Assembly (NCBI GenBank): GCA_023414985.1
Contig: JAEZLY010000256.1
Span: 1 to 5,914 of the forward strand
DNA: 5,914 bases
DNA from: Bacillota bacterium
GTDB lineage: Bacteria > Bacillota > Clostridia > Lachnospirales > Lachnospiraceae
Direction: 5' to 3'
Below the pieces are notes generated by a model. It ran no database searches. It was given only the letters and a program-made list of their open reading frames with translations, and had not been told where the DNA came from. Positions 4,767 to 5,914 of the stretch are shown here, in pieces. Every line of letters starts with the position of its first letter. The stretch's first letter is position 1. A program made the position numbers and the translations under genes.

Positions 4767-5914
4767 TTACTTCTGAATAGTCAGGTCTTTCTTAACAAAG
4801 TCAGGAATGGTATTCTTCTTGAACATATATCCGTAGCTGACCTCGTTATTGTAATCCTCGTTAAATACATAGAGGATAACATCCGTATATTCCTCGGCTT
4901 CAAGCAGAGTGCTGTTGCTATAGTAATAGTCCCTTGATACCAGGTTAGGAAGAATCTCAGCAATCTGCTCCGGCTTCGAATAGGTGGCTTCCTTATAGCT
5001 ATCCTGGGCCATACTTGTCGAGATCATACCATCCACGATAACCTGATCAAACTTAGGACGATAATCCGATACCGTAATTCTTCTGATATCCTCTGTACTC
5101 AATTTCTTCGAAGTATTAAAGCCGTACTGTTCAAGCAAAGCAAGGGTCTTCGTAAAGGAAGGGTATACATAATAAGAGCTTACATCGTAGGTACTGTATT
5201 CGAAAAGTACGGTTGCTAACGGCTCGATATTCTTCAGTTCATCCAGGGTTAACGTGCTGAGCTCATCTTTATATGTATTTAAAAATTCCTGTTTAACAGC
5301 ACCGGGCAGGGCAAGGGAATAGCTTTCCTTTCCATCCAGTCCAAATTCCTTATCATTGATCACATCCGTAAAGTACCGCAGGGAAACCTTGCCTACATTA
5401 CCGGTATCCCAATGCAGCAACGGATAATGGGCATTCTTGAAATCACTGTTCTCATAGATACTTTTCAACAGATCATAGGTTGCAGCTGTATCCAGCCTGT
5501 ATTGACGATATACCGTACCGCCGCTCTTCATCGTGTATTTTACACAATAGGTATAGCTTCCGCCGGTTGTATTCTGATTACCGGCTGCCTTTTTCACAGT
5601 CACACCGGTCTTTGCCAAGGCATATGCGTCCGCAAAATCTCTCAAATTCATGTTATCCAGTTGATACTTGGAGCTGTCATACCGTTCGAATTCCCCGTCA
5701 ACCACATCAAAATAATTAATATAACCCTCAAGACCGGTTACTGATACCGCCATGCTCTGGATATTACTTTCCTTCGGCAGGTAATCATCAAATTTGAAGG
5801 CATCAAACCGGAAGCAGCAGGCAATCACGCCAACCGCCAGGCCGCAGAAAAGCAGCTGCAGCTTATTGCGGAAGATCCCGCGGATATCAAACTGATAGAT
5901 AATCTCTACTATGG
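4767..5914 (-). CDS. C-terminal part of a probable ABC-2 type permease with DUF6449-like outer domain
   Basis: The frame is open to the right edge, so the N-terminus lies outside; 381 residues are visible. The visible part begins IVEIIYQFDIRGIFRNK, a basic cytoplasmic stretch, then one membrane segment at about visible residues 18-34 (LQLLFCGLAVGVIACCF), then a hydrophilic domain of about 345 residues starting FDDYLPKESNIQSMAVSV. That domain is rich in Tyr, Ser and Asp with alternating strands such as GSYTYCVKYTMKSGGTVYRQYRL. By the positive-inside rule the large domain faces outward. From memory this arrangement fits permeases of Clostridia carrying a C-terminal DUF6449 domain after several N-terminal membrane helices; an ATPase partner would lie to the right. 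The transported substrate is unknown; antimicrobial peptide or cell-wall sensing is only a guess by analogy with related ABC-2 systems. A GTG at 5828 inside the membrane segment is not a credible start. The 114-bp gap to the mutase gene has a promoter candidate, so they need not form an operon. Confidence 0.65.
   Translation of the reverse strand, partial: IVEIIYQFDIRGIFRNKLQLLFCGLAVGVIACCFRFDAFKFDDYLPKESNIQSMAVSVTGLEGYINYFDVVDGEFERYDSSKYQLDNMNLRDFADAYALAKTGVTVKKAAGNQNTTGGSYTYCVKYTMKSGGTVYRQYRLDTAATYDLLKSIYENSDFKNAHYPLLHWDTGNVGKVSLRYFTDVINDKEFGLDGKESYSLALPGAVKQEFLNTYKDELSTLTLDELKNIEPLATVLFEYSTYDVSSYYVYPSFTKTLALLEQYGFNTSKKLSTEDIRRITVSDYRPKFDQVIVDGMISTSMAQDSYKEATYSKPEQIAEILPNLVSRDYYYSNSTLLEAEEYTDVILYVFNEDYNNEVSYGYMFKKNTIPDFVKKDLTIQK

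Noticed and set aside
5743..5828. GTG at 5828 as the start of the right-hand gene
   Set aside because: The frame stays open to the window edge, the GTG falls in the middle of a membrane segment, and the upstream residues read as a normal permease loop.

Overview
The window looks like chromosomal DNA of an anaerobic Firmicute, most likely a Lachnospiraceae/Clostridia member. The reasons are the strong AGGAGG-type ribosome binding sites, the moderate-to-low G+C with AT-rich intergenic stretches, the long B. subtilis PgcA-type phospho-sugar mutase, and a permease tail of a kind I associate with this group. No single sequence feature fixes the species.

Left part (1-1790, + strand): the C-terminal two thirds of a TPM-domain membrane protein, then an SPFH-domain protein ending in a double CPNC zinc ribbon. 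The pair resembles YdjH and YdjI of Bacillus subtilis, which with YdjG form a membrane platform that recruits the PspA envelope-stress protein. If so, a PspA- or YdjG-like gene may lie just left of the window. The 164-bp gap between the two genes holds a strong imperfect palindrome that looks like a dispersed repeat.

Middle (1791-2124): this gap is not empty. It contains a candidate structured RNA of about 175 nt, closed by a 31-bp helix and ending in a T-tract. All four non-Watson-Crick pairs in that helix are G.U on the + strand, in two identical tandem UG/GU motifs. It is followed by an operator-like dyad overlapping the promoter of a nitroreductase-family gene (2125-2751, +).

Right part (2752-5914): the nitroreductase converges on a phosphoglucomutase/phosphomannomutase-type gene (2934-4652, - strand), whose intrinsic terminator lies between them. 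Upstream of the mutase is a 114-bp control region with a promoter candidate and a 15-bp palindrome. Beyond it, also on the - strand, is the C-terminal part of a probable ABC-2 type permease with one visible membrane segment and a large outer domain (DUF6449-like), running off the right edge.

The genes do not form one pathway: an envelope-stress pair, a redox enzyme, a sugar-phosphate enzyme and a transporter lie side by side. The most interesting unexplained object is the RNA-like element at 1845-2020.
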